Positions 1 through 10,475 of a stretch of 64,000 bases of DNA are shown here, one piece after another (the stretch's first letter is position 1; the number at the start of each line of letters is the position of its first letter). The position numbers were made by a program, and so were the translations under genes. The notes beneath the pieces are model-generated. The model was not told the origin of the DNA. It saw nothing but the letters and a program-made list of their open reading frames with translations, and searched no databases. This DNA is from Panulirus ornatus (lineage: Eukaryota; Arthropoda; Malacostraca; Decapoda; Palinuridae). The stretch is taken from positions 18,087,940 through 18,151,939 of the forward strand of contig NC_092270.1 of the NCBI RefSeq assembly GCF_036320965.1, read 5' to 3'.

Positions 1-22
1 CCCCTATCCCCAGGGATAGGGG
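1..22 (-). repeat. Terminal fragment of the short composite SINE-like element
   Basis: The window opens with the same C-rich block (CCCCTATCCCCAGGGATA) that ends the elements at 9945, 23268, 59297 and 59472. In LINE-sense orientation (minus strand) this is the 5' tip. The first 22 bases form arms CCCCTATCCC and GGGATAGGGG around CA. The rest of the copy lies outside the window. Confidence 0.6.
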
Positions 23-1316
23 GGAATGTATTTGACATTATATTTTGAGGTTAAGGTGGTGTTGGTTGTTGAGATCCTTTTCCCCTTAGGAAGGCAGTTT
101 CTTTCTTGTATCAGTCAAGATTAGAACTATCAGGTCCTAGATCCATTATTGATTGTTAGCTTTGTAGGCAATATGAATTGGCAACATTTTGTTATAAAAA
201 CTTTTTCTCCTAGCTTTATGATCAGAAATGGGAATCATTGAAATTCATACAGTTTAAAGGCAAAAAGATCTTCTAAGGTGTGATGATCAACTTGTATGGG
301 TAGATATTAATCCACGTCCAAAGTTTCTAGCCAGAGATAAGAATGTTAAACTAGGAATTAACCTTTTGAATGCAGTCTTTCTGAATATCATCCTTTATGT
401 CAAGTCAGGACAAAGAGATATAAGCCTTTGTGAGTGTGATAAATTTCTGGTTGAATTTGGAAGTTTGTCTTTTCACAATTATGGTTGTATGCTTGAATTC
501 ATGTTGTAAGGAGAGTGGCATCAACCTTTGTGTTCTTTCAAAATTTTTTATTGGATAAGATTGTCAGAAGCAGGCTTTAGCATTCAGCATTTGCCTTTGA
601 TGAGACCTCCATTGGCATCTTGTTGACCTTCCTTTTGTGGCTGTGGGTAAGCCACCAGTAGAAAAGGATGCTCCAGAACAGGAATCAGTTTTGATTATGG
701 ATTGTTATTCTTGTTTTCCTTAGGTTCTTCACCTTGATGTGGATGTGTACTCAGATGGCTAAAGGATTCTGTCCTTAGGTGAGATACTTAGGTTTATGAG
801 TGATGAAAACTCTGTTTTCATTTTTCAGCAGAGCACTGTAAGTTTTTGCATATTTTCCTCTCCTTTCGTTCTCCTCTTTCGTTGATGCTGAACAGAAACG
901 GGAATAAGGCACAGGCACCACCTCATCTCCATTTCATGATGTTGTAGGCTTGGTTGCATTTCTGTATGATTATTGAGCCTTGTGAGTGAGCATCTGCTGG
1001 CTCCATATGTTTTCTGATGGTCATAAAAGGTGAATCCCTTTAGACACCCCTCATTTTGGTGGTAGAATGGTGTTTTAACCCACCCCAACCAACCAATTGT
1101 TTTCATTGATGCTTATAAGTCTCTGCTTATGGTGAGAAATGGTTTTGCATCCTTCTGAACCTCCAATTTTAGTATTTATATGGTGAGAGACAAGCAGTTC
1201 CTATTTTATCTTATTTAAGGTTATCATTTTCCATAGGCTTTGTGGAGGTATTCATGTCATATCTGTTCAGTTATGGTATATATTGAATTACTAAAGGTTT
1301 GGCTTAATTATTACAG
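23..1316 (+). other. AMFR intron, upstream of the CUE exon
   Basis: No coding exon or recognised repeat is seen here. Short open frames, such as the one at 825-1106 on the minus strand, have no recognisable domain. The stretch ends in a weak pyrimidine tract and the acceptor AG at 1315-1316. Confidence 0.5.
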
Positions 1317-1462
1317 GTACAACAAATGTTTCCTGATGTGTCTTATTCCCATATTTTGGAAGATCTGCGGCACACTCATTCCTTAGAAATAACTATTGAT
1401 AATATTCTGGAGCAACGCTTAGTCAGTCCACCACCCATGTTCACTTCTAATGATAGCCTAAG
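1317..1462 (+). CDS. AMFR: AMFR/gp78 exon encoding the CUE domain (internal exon)
   Basis: AMFR (gp78) is an ER-membrane RING ubiquitin ligase of ER-associated degradation; its CUE domain binds ubiquitin. This exon encodes about 48 residues starting VQQMFPDVSYSHILEDL and continuing to EITIDNILEQRL. It shows the CUE hallmarks: the MFP motif near the N-terminus and a DNILE-type C-terminal helix, spaced as in vertebrate gp78. The acceptor is AG at 1315-1316 and the donor is AAG|GTATGT at 1463. The exon is 146 nt, read in frame from its first base and leaving two bases (AG) of a split codon. The first base of the next exon (10275) completes a Ser codon in the frame that is open there, so the phases agree. 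AUP1 also has a CUE domain, but the wording here is closer to gp78. RING and transmembrane exons are not in the window. Confidence 0.88.
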
Positions 1463-1969
1463 GTATGTAATAGTTTCATTGCATGAATATTGTTTAGTAT
1501 GAAAATGCTGAAGGTTGTTGTTAATTGTAAAAAGAGGACTATGCTAAAGCAAAATAAAAGATTTTCATGGTTTGTGTTGTTACTGCGATGGTGTCATTTA
1601 GGCATGAACCACGGACGGCCAGAACAGTATGCAATGATGTATAGTGCATTAAACAGTAGTATTCTAAAGTGAGAGAGAGTAATGAGGAAATGTTTATTCT
1701 GGGAACATCAGATGCTGAAGGGAGGTTAACAATGGTGGGACCCTCTTGGCTTAAATCACCATGTATGAGCTACTTAAAACAGATTTATTTTTGAGCATAA
1801 GATTAATTCAAAAGGACTTTAATTATCCTAATGTATATTTGATATATATTCTCAACAATATTCTCCATGATGACAAAATTATTACATTGTTTAGAACTTG
1901 TTGTCATGCCTCACTTTCATCATTTTCTTTACGTTTTGAAATTTACATATCACTGACAAGATATGTAAT
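1463..1969 (+). other. AMFR intron 1, unique start
   Basis: Ordinary intronic sequence after the GTATGT donor. Small open frames at 1490-1672 and 1761-2051 resemble nothing I know; the second runs into the LINE copy that follows. Confidence 0.5.
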
Positions 1970-4290
1970 TCATGGATGTGAATGTGCTGAGAGGGGCAGC
2001 TGGTGGGATGTCAGATCATCACCTGGTGAAGGTGAGGGTGATGATTTGTAGAGGCTTACGGAGAAGGGTAAATGATATGGGTGAGAAGAGGGTGATGGAA
2101 GTTAGTGAACTTGGAAAAGAGGCTTGTGTGAAGAAATACCAGGATAGACAGAGTGTAGAATGGGAAAATGTGAGAGTAAACAAAACCAGTAAAGTGGGTG
2201 AGAAATGTGAGGCATTTAGGGAAGCAGTACTGGCCTGTGTGAAAAAAGTGTGTGGCATGTGAAAGTTAGGAGTTGGCAGGTGAGAAAGGGTTGTAGTGGT
2301 GGGATGACAAAGTTAAGGTGTTATTGAAAGAGAAGGGAGATGTATATGGACAATATTTATGGTGAAGGACTGTGAGTGATTTAGAGATGTACAAAACAAA
2401 GTAGCAGAAAGTCGGGAGGATGGTGATGGTGCTCAAAAGAGGGCAAGTGAAAATTGGAGTGAGCAAACAACAAACCTAATGGAGAATATATAAGATGTGT
2501 TGGAGGGAGGTTAATGAAGTGTGAAAATGAGAGCAAATGTGTGCATGAGTGAAGGGGCAAATAGGGACATGGTGAAAAGCAGTGATGAGGTGAAGAGGAG
2601 ATGAAGCGAGTATTTTGAAGGATTGTTGAATGTGTCTGATGATAGGGTGTAGAGTGTTTTGGTTGGGGAGGTATGCATTGTGAGAAAGTCATAGTAAGTG
2701 GTTTAGTGAAGAAAAAAGGTGTTGAAAACCATAAGTGAGATGAATTGTGTAAAGTTGGCTAGAGTGGATGGTATTGCAGTTGAATTTCTTAAGAAAGGGT
2801 GGTGACTGTTGTTGCGATTGGTATGGTAGGATTTTCATTGTCATGGTGAGGTGCCCAAGAATTAGCTGAGTGTATGTATAGTGCCCTTTTATAAAGGCAA
2901 GGAGAATAAAGACGAATGTGTGAATTACAGAGGTATAAGTTTGCTGAGCGTACCCAGTAAATTGTATGGAAGAGTGGCGACTGAGAGGGTGTGAACATAC
3001 ATAAAACATCAGATTGGGAAGGAACACTGAGATTTCAGGAGTGTTAGAGGATATGTGGTTAAGGTGCTTTTTTTGAGAACGTGTGAAATACTCGGAGAAA
3101 CAGAAGAGCCTGTATGTAGCATATATGGGTGTGGGGAAAGTGTATGATAGGGTTGATATAGATGCTTTGTGGAAGGTGTTATGAATATATGGTGTAGGAG
3201 AAAAGCTACTTGAAGAATTGAGATTTTATTTAGAGAGCAAGGTATGTGTGTGATTAGGTAAAGGAAGAATGGTTCCAGGTGAAGGTGGGTCTGCAGAAGG
3301 GGTGTTTGATGTCACCATGGGTTTTTAATTTGTTTATGGATGGGTTGGTGAGGGAGGTGACCTTGGGGAGAGAAACAAGTATGTTGTCTGTTAGGGGTTG
3401 GAGGGCCTGGGAGATGAGTGAGTTGTTTTTTGTTGAGATGACATATGGCTGGTGGCAGATTTGAATGAGAAGTTAGTGTCTTAGTCTGGGAAAGTGTGTG
3501 AAAGGAGAAAGATGAGATCATATGTAATAAAAACAAAGTTATTAGGATTAACAATGCAGAGAGACTGACTGGATTGGGTGTGAGTTTGAATGGAGAAAAC
3601 TTAGGAATGGACATGATAGCTTAAAGAAGCTGTGGAAAGTCTTATGATGAGTGAGTGAGCAAAGGTTTTGGGAGCATTAAGGAATATGTGGAAAGAGAGG
3701 TCTTTGTCTGGGAGGATGAAAATAGGCATGTTTGAAGGTATAGTAGTCCAGACAGTGTTGCATGGATTCGAGGCCTGGGTTATATATAGGATTGTACAGA
3801 AGAGGGTGAATGTGTTGGAAATTAATTTTTTGAAGACAGTTTGTGATGTGAGAAGGGTTAACCAAATAGGTAATGTTTGAATAAGAGAGAGGTGTGATGA
3901 TAAGAAGAGTATGGTTGAGAGAGGTGAAAAGGTTGTGCTAAATCGGTTTGAACATATGGAGAGAATGAGTGAAGAGAGGTTGACAAAAAGGGTATATTTG
4001 GCAGAAAAGGCAGGGACAAGGAGATGGGGAAGACCAAATTGGAGATGGAGGGATGGAGTGAAAAATATTTTGAGTGGCCAGGGTCTGAACTTGCAGGAAA
4101 GTGAAAAGTGTGCATAGGATAAAGTGAATTAGAGCTATGTGGTATACAGGGGGCAACATGCTGTCCAAGACTGAGCTGGGGCATATGAAGTAGCTAGGGA
4201 GAATCACGGAAAGGTCTGTAGGGCCTGGTTGTGGACAGGGCTATAATTTTGGTGCATTACACGTGACAGCGAGAGAAAAGATGTGAGTGA
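1970..4290 (+). mobile_element. Old, 5'-truncated RTE-like LINE copy (degraded)
   Basis: The copy starts in the endonuclease domain: the frame at 1972-2262 begins DVNVLRGAAGGMSDHHLV, which contains the SDH catalytic motif. It runs colinearly with the full-length copy through the RT and the C-terminal region (3911-4117 contains a decayed version of the FGHMERMSEERLTKR motif). Many stops, indels and substitutions break the frame, so this is one of the older copies in the intron. The 3' UTR is cut near 4290, just before the younger copy that follows. Confidence 0.85.
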
Positions 4291-4315
4291 ATTATTTTTT
4301 TCCTAAAACATTGAT

Positions 4316-5187
4316 AATGTGAATAAGAGCAAGGTTATTAGGTACAGTAGGGTTGAGGGTCAAGTCAATTGGGAGGTGAGTTTGAATGGAGAAAAACTGG
4401 AGGAAGTGAAGTGTTTTAGATATCTGGGAGTGGATCTGGCAGCAGATGGAACCATGGAAGCGGAAGTGGATCATAGGGTGGGGGAGGGGGCGAAAATTCT
4501 GGGAGTCTTGAAGAATGTGTGGAAGTCGAGAACATTATCTCGGAAAGCAAAAATGGGTATGTTTGAAGGAATAGTGGTTCCAACAATGTTGTATGGTTGT
4601 GAGGCGTGGGCTATGGATAGAGTTGTGCGCAGGAGGATGGATGTGCTGGAAATGAGATGTTTGAGGACAATGTGTGGTGTGAGGTGGTTTGATCGAGTAA
4701 GTAACGTAAGGGTAAGAGAGATGTGTGGAAATAAAAAGAGCATGGTTGAGAGAGCAGAAGAGGGTATTTTGAAATGGTTTGGGCACATGGAGAGAATGAG
4801 TGAGGAAAGATTGACCAAGAGGATATATGTGTCGGAGGTGGAGGGAACGAGGAGAAGAGGGAGACCAAATTGGAGGTGGAAAGATGGAGTGAAAAAGATT
4901 TTGTGTGATCGGGGCCTGAACATGCAGGAGGGTGAAAGGAGGGCAAGGAATAGAGTGAATTCGAGCGATGTGGTATACCGGGGTTGACGTGCTGTCAGTG
5001 GATTGAATCAGGGCATGTGAAGCGTCTGGGGTAAACCATGGAAAGCTGTGTAGGTATGTATATTTGCGTGTGTGGACGTATGTATATACATGTGTATGGG
5101 GGTGGGTTGGGCCATTTCTTTCGTCTGTTTCCTTGCGCTACCTCACAAACGCGGGAGACAGCGACAAAGCACAAAAAAAAAGAAAAA
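4316..5187 (+). mobile_element. Young 5'-truncated RTE-like LINE copy with short 3' UTR
   Basis: Starts inside the RT domain at VNKSKVIRYSR and keeps an open frame at 4319-4987 (222 codons). That frame covers YLGVDLAADGTMEAEV, LYGCEAW, GHMERMSEERLTKR and RRRGRPNWRWKDGV, ending VVYRG and a stop. The 3' UTR is the short form, jumping from CCATGGAAAGC straight to TGTGTAGGTATG. The tail is CGCGGGAGACAGCGACAAAG followed by an A-rich run. ATTGAT at 4310-4315 and again at 5188-5193 is a possible 6-bp target duplication, though weak. Confidence 0.88.
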
Positions 5188-5193
5188 ATTGAT

Positions 5194-5791
5194 TTTGAGC
5201 TAAAATCCACCTTATATTATTCATTTATATCATGCATATTTCATTAGTTATTTTCATACTTTTCTCCCTTTGTAAAGAGTCTGTTATCTGATTTTTTATG
5301 TTGCTTTGTTATTTGATGGGAATATTGATTTATTCAGTTTCTGGTATTTGGGATTTCATTATTTTCTCATCTGTATTTTTTATCATTTTTGCTTCTCTTT
5401 ACTAACCTTTTCTTCTCTTGCTCTTCTATTCATCCACTGTTTTGTCTCTTGGTGTGTTCTATTTTGTAGTATTATTCTTTTTGTTTGGTGTGGGCCCACT
5501 GATTGTATGTCTTATTTTCTCATAGTATAGTTTCATGTTTGTTGTTAGTTCATTATCCTTAAAGATCTCATTCCTATGTGTTTAAAATTCTCTCGATGAT
5601 TGTTCTTCAGCCAGGTTTGCACTCTTGGTTCCAAAGCCTTGCAAGATTAACCATTTTGCTGGACCAGCTGTTGTCACACAATAATAATTCATCAACATAC
5701 CTCTAACCCACTAATTATACATCTTCCATGTGTCTAAAGAATGCCATGGACTGCTAGAAATTTCAATTAAACAAATATTAGATGTTTGATT
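5194..5791 (+). other. AMFR intron 1, unique segment
   Basis: T-rich intronic sequence between two LINE copies. No gene or recognised repeat is seen. Confidence 0.5.
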
Positions 5792-7735
5792 GAAAATGAA
5801 AGCCGGCAAGGCAGCAGCTTTGGATGGTATTGCAGTGGAATTTATTGAAAGAAGGGGTGACTGTATTGTTGACTGGTTGGTAAGGTTATTTAATGTATGT
5901 ATGACTCATGGTGAGGTGCCTGAGGATTGGCAGAATGCTTGCATAGTGCCATTGCACAAAGGCAAAGGGGATAAAAGTGAGTGCTCAAATTACAGAGGTA
6001 TAAGTTTGTTGAGTATTCTTGGGAAATTATATGGGAGGGTATTGATTGAGAGGGTGAAAGCATGTACAGAGCATCAGATTGGGGAAGAGCAGTGTGGTTT
6101 CAGAAGTGGCAGAGGATATGTGGATCAGGTGTTTGCTTTGAAGAATGTATGTGAGAAATACTAAGAAAAGCAAATGGATTTGTATGTAGCATTTATATAT
6201 ATGGATCTGGAGAAGGCATATGATAGAGTTGATAGAGATACTCTGTGGAAGGTATTAAGAATATGTGGTGTGGGGGGGCAAGTTGTTAGAAGCAGTGAAA
6301 AGTTTCTATCAAGGATGTAAGGCATGTGTACGTGTAGGAAGAGAGGAAAGTGATTGGTTCTCAGTGAATGTTGGTTCGCGACAGGGGCGCTTAATATCTC
6401 CATAGTTGTTTAATTTGTTTATGGATGGGGTTGTTAGAGAGGTGAATGCAAGAGTTTTGGAAAGAGCGACAAGTATGCAGTCGGTTGTGGATGAGAGAGC
6501 TTGGGAAGTGAGTCAGGTGTTGTTCACTGATGATACTGCACTGGTGGCTGATTCGGGTAAGAAACTGCAGAAGCTGGTAACTGAGTTTGGTAAAGTGTGT
6601 GAAAGAAGAAAGTTAAGAGTAAATGTGAATAAGAGCAAGGTTATTAGGTACAGTAGGGTTGAGGGACACGTCAATTGGGAGGTAAGTTTGAATGGAGAAA
6701 AACTGGAGGAAGTAAAGTGTTTTAGATATCTGGGAGTGGATTTGGCAGCAGATGGAACCATGGAAGCAGAAGAGAATCATAGGGTGGGGGAGGGGGCGAA
6801 AGTTCTAGGAGCGTTGAAGAATGTGTGGAAGTCGAGAACATCATCTTGTAGAGCAAAAATGTGTGTGTTTGAAGGAATAGTGGTTCCAACAATGTTATAT
6901 GGTTGCGAGGCATGGGCTATAGATAGAGTTGTGCAGAGGAGGGTGGATGTGCTGGAAATGAGATGTCTGAGGACAATATGTGGTGTGAGGTGGTTTGATC
7001 AAGTAAGTAATGAAAGGGTAAGAGAGATGTGTGATAATAAAAAGAGTGTGGTTGAGAGAGTAGAAGAGGGTATTTTAAAATGGTTTGGTCACATGGAGAG
7101 AATGAGTGAAGAAAGACTGACAAAGAGGATATATGTGTCAGAGGTGGGGGGAACGAGAAGTGGGAGACCAAATTGGAGGTGGAAAGATGGAGTGAAAAAG
7201 ATTTTGTGTGATCGGGGCCTGAACATACAGGAGGGTGAAAGGCGTGCAAGGAATAGAGTGAATTGGAACGATGTGGTATACCGGGGTCGACATGCTGTCA
7301 ATAGATTGAACCAGGGTATGTGGATTGTCTGGGGTAAACCATGGAAAGTTTTGTGGGGCCTGGATGTGGAAAGGGAGCTGTGGTTTCGGTGCATTATACA
7401 TGAGAGCTAGAGACAGTGTGAACGAATGTTGCCTTTGTTGTCTTTTCCTAGGGCTACCTTGTGGACATGCAGGGGGAGGGGGTTGTTATTTCATGTGTGG
7501 CAGGGTGGTGATGGGAATGAATAAAGGCAGACAGTATGAAGTATGTACATGTGTATATATGTATATGTCTGTGTGTGTATATATATATGTGTACGTTGAG
7601 ATGTATAGGTATGTATATGTGCGTGTGTGGACGTGTGTGTATATACATGTGTAATTGGGTGGGTTGTGCCATTCATTTGTCTGTTTCCTTGCACTACCTC
7701 GCTAATGCTGGAGACAGCGACAAAGTTCAATAAAT
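5792..7735 (+). mobile_element. 5'-truncated RTE-like LINE copy with long 3' UTR
   Basis: Begins at KMKAGKAAALDGIAVEF in the RT fingers and ends at GAGACAGCGACAAAG. The frame is open at 5790-6164 and again at 6406-7410 (334 codons). Between them lie a TTA-to-TAA stop in KYLEK, a six-base TA expansion at about 6193, an extra G in a G run near 6276, and a TGG-to-TAG stop in MSPWLFN. The active-site text reads FTDDTAL, where other copies have FADDTAL. The 3' UTR is the long form, with two copies of the CTACCTYG motif (about 7453 and 7697) and TG/TA-rich sequence between them. Confidence 0.88.
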
Positions 7736-7784
7736 TAAGAATAAATATGAATGTTTGAGCACCCTAAGATGGTAAGTCTGTCCT

Positions 7785-8659
7785 TAGATTATTTGAATCC
7801 TGTGGGTCTTCTTCGTCTTCTGTTGTTAGTGTTTTCCTAAGTGTGCATCACCAGAATAATGCAGTTTCACCTGCATTATACACCTGCTCAGGACTGAGGT
7901 GCTCGTCTGCTATGAGTTTCGTGAATTTGTTAACACTTGGCAGCTCCTTCGTGGTTTGCAGACCACTTTTATTCACACACTTTTTTCATGGACATACCAT
8001 GATGCTTCTTGAATCTTTGAAGCTATCCTTCACTATAGTCATGCTCATGTTGTAATTGAAGTTCTTTATGGGACAACTTAGCCTGGTTCATTATCATACT
8101 TCCTGACAAGTCCACTCCATCACTCCGACGCTCTCGAAACCGTTCCATCATCACTCGATCATGCTCAGTACTCTTACCATCTTTCATAGTTTTTCTAATA
8201 GTCATTTGCAACATGGAATCGCTGTCTGCATAGATTTCAATATTTTCTCCTTTTGCTTCTTTATATCATAAACAGTTGATGAACGTATACTGTCGATGTC
8301 ACACAGCTTACACACCGAAATACCACGGTCCATTTTTTCAACAGTCCTACTTTATCTTGGATCAATATGGACTGGTGTTTATTTTTGACACCACGACTGA
8401 CACTCTCATATGTCTTAGAAGCCAAAGCTAGGTTTAAGATGTAAGCAAAATAAGCTAAGAATCTCACAGAATTGCGATATCACCACCAACATGTGCCGTG
8501 TAAAGAATGTAAATAAGCACTCCCTACACACAACGCCGTCTGTGGCCACCCAGTAAACTAGTTTGGTGGCTGCGGTAATTTCAAGTTCCCTCACGTAATT
8601 ATGTCCAGACTAAAGGAGGTGCTGAACCATCAGTTGCCAGAAATTTGGTGGTGTACCTG
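7785..8659 (-). mobile_element. pogo/Tigger-family DNA transposon fragment (5' half)
   Basis: On the minus strand, pieces in shifting frames read GVKNKHQSILIQDKVGLLKK, then MDRGISVCKLCDIDSI, STVYDIKKQKE and NIEIYADSDSMLQ. This is the pogo/CENP-B-type N-terminal helix-turn-helix. It continues through EHDRVMMERFRERRSDGVDLSG to a region matching the start of the DDE domain (EQVYNADETALFW-like, broken). Several frameshifts are present. The 5' end may be CAGGTACACCACC on the minus strand at 8659, next to a TA dinucleotide, as expected for this superfamily. The catalytic domain and other end are missing. Confidence 0.75.
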
Positions 8660-9699
8660 TATACAGAATGATGTAGTGATTTATGTGATATTTTGAAGAT
8701 AGGCCTGTATAAATCACTTCCTTACTTGAAAATAGTGTCATGTTATTTTGTAAAGATATGTGTCATGTTCCCTCTTGTTGGTCAGGCTTGAATTATTCAT
8801 AAAGATTTATTAAAATTTGGATCTGTTATCTTTCATCTGCTGATCCATTTTCATGCTTCTAGGATGTTGATTCATTTAATTCATAACATTTGTCAAAATA
8901 CTGGTACACTTTTGGATATGTAAAACTACTTTTTCTTTATATGGTTACTTTCAGAGTGGTATTCTAATTAAGATTGTTTTTAGTTTTGCACGTCATCACT
9001 CTTCCCTTCTTTTTCTCGTAATTCTATCTTCATTTATATCTTTTTCAATGGGTTCTCTTTTCACTTTTATCTTCTTTTGCCTGTCATTTCGTCTTCTCAC
9101 TTATTTTTTTCTTTTTGTCATCACTTATTCTTTTTCTTCTTTTTGTCATCACAACTCTTCCATTCTTCTTCCATTTCATTCCATTCACTGTCTTCATTGT
9201 TCATTACCCAGCCATTCTTACCTCCCAATGCAAGTTGATTCTCTAGTGGCTTATTTGTAAATTCTTTAAAGTCAGAAGTTTCTCATATTAATTGATTTAT
9301 GAGTTAGCCAAGGACCCCTTCTGCAGTACAGCCTTGTGCAGACATAGTCTTTTGATACCAGTGTCTCATATCCTAGAATTGTATAATCTTGTTGAGGCTA
9401 TTGGAGGTCTGCCTGCTAACTTATCAGATTGTTAGCTGCTTTGTAAGGTTCAAAATGCTTATTTGTCAACAATCATTACACAGTATTTCTGAGCTTATGA
9501 AATATTTTCCAAACCCTTTGACTGTACGTCAATAGCATGGTCAAAATGCCTTCTGTATGTAGTTCATTCTTTTTTTCCTTCCGCACATAATACCTCTACA
9601 AAGATAACAGATTTACCCAGAAACTCCACAGGTGGTTAGTATCCTGTTTTAGGTGTGTATACAGTATACTAACTTTTGATCTGTAATTCCTTTTATCTT
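8660..9699 (+). other. AMFR intron 1, unique segment with pyrimidine-rich patch
   Basis: About 1 kb without a recognised gene. At about 8990-9240 the + strand is strongly pyrimidine-rich (T/C runs) and gives an open frame of low-complexity Phe/Ser/Leu that I do not regard as coding. Confidence 0.5.
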
Positions 9700-9945
9700 T
9701 TTCTTTCTTTTAAACTATTCGTCATTTCCCGCGTTAGCGAGGTAGCGTTAAGAACAGAGGACTGGGCCTTTTTTGGAATATCCTCACCTGGCCCCCTCTG
9801 TTCCTTCTTTTGGAAAATTAAAAAAAAAAAAAAAAAAAATGAGAGGGGAGGATTTCCAGCCCCCCGCTCCCTCCCCTTTTAGTCGCCTTCTACGACACGC
9901 AGGGAATACGTGGGAAGTATTCTTAATCCCCTATCCCCAGGGATA
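9700..9945 (-). mobile_element. Short composite SINE-like element
   Basis: In LINE-sense (minus) orientation the element starts with TATCCCTGGGGAT, runs through about 105 bp matching the 5' UTR of the full-length RTE copy (23163-23268), then a T-rich spacer, an unrelated body of about 70 bp, and the LINE-like tail CGCTACCTCGCTAACGCGGG. On the + strand it therefore reads from CCCGCGTTAGCGAGGTAGCG to CCAGGGATA. Copies with the same plan lie at 59060-59297 and 60327-60560. It has no open frame of its own. Confidence 0.8.
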
Positions 9946-10014
9946 AAAATTCCTTTTACAGATGTCAGAAAATCTTTAAAAGTTATGTCTCATGAAAAAT
10001 GAACTTTTGGAAGG

Positions 10015-10255
10015 GAATAAATCAATCAAATGTAATATTGATTTTTAATTAGCAGTGATAGGAGTAAAGCATCCCATTAATGTGAATGTTATGTTTATTT
10101 TTAATTAGTTGTAATGGGAATTAAGTTTCATATTAATGTGAATGCTACATTGATTATGAATTAGCTGTTTTGGAGTTAAGTGCCCCATTAATGTGAATGT
10201 TACTTAAATTTTGAATTAGCAGTGATAGGAGTTAATTATGCCATTAATGTGCCTG
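10015..10255 (+). repeat. 56-bp minisatellite, about four units, beside an AMFR splice acceptor
   Basis: The block ATTAATGTG recurs at 10076, 10132, 10187 and 10243, a period of 55-56 bp. Each unit also carries a TTTTAATTAGC-like segment and a GGAGTTAAG-like segment. The array stops about 20 bp before the acceptor AG at 10273-10274, so its last unit lies where the branch point would be. Confidence 0.8.
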
Positions 10256-10274
10256 TATCTCTTGTTATTTCCAG

Positions 10275-10475
10275 CCCTTTATTTGATGTTAAACAAGATA
10301 AAGAAGATAACCAACAAAGAGTTAAAGAGGAGGAAGATATAAAAGATGAAGAGGATTATTTTCAAGATGCTCAATCTCATCCAATGTCCAGGCTTTGTTT
10401 CCCCCTTGTGCCAGACTGCTTAGCCAATACAACTGCTTCCACTCCTGAAGATTCTAGTGACACAGAGTCAGAAGG
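10275..10475 (+). CDS. AMFR: AMFR/gp78 exon encoding the acidic linker (internal exon)
   Basis: This 201-nt exon has the acceptor TTATTTCCAG before 10275 and the donor GG|GTTAGT after 10475. Its first base completes the split Ser codon from the CUE exon. It then reads PLFDVKQDKEDNQQR, an acidic run (KEEEDIKDEED), and a Ser/Thr/Glu-rich end (TPEDSSDTESEG). It leaves two bases of a Gly codon, which the first base of the exon at 30070 completes. In gp78 the region between the CUE domain and the UBE2G2-binding helix is likewise a poorly conserved acidic linker. Identity therefore rests on position and phase more than on sequence. The open frame upstream of 10275 is intronic read-through. Confidence 0.82.

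Noticed and set aside
8990..9260. Phe/Ser-rich open frame at 9048-9260 as a membrane protein
   Set aside because: The frame only reflects a pyrimidine-rich strand inside an intron.
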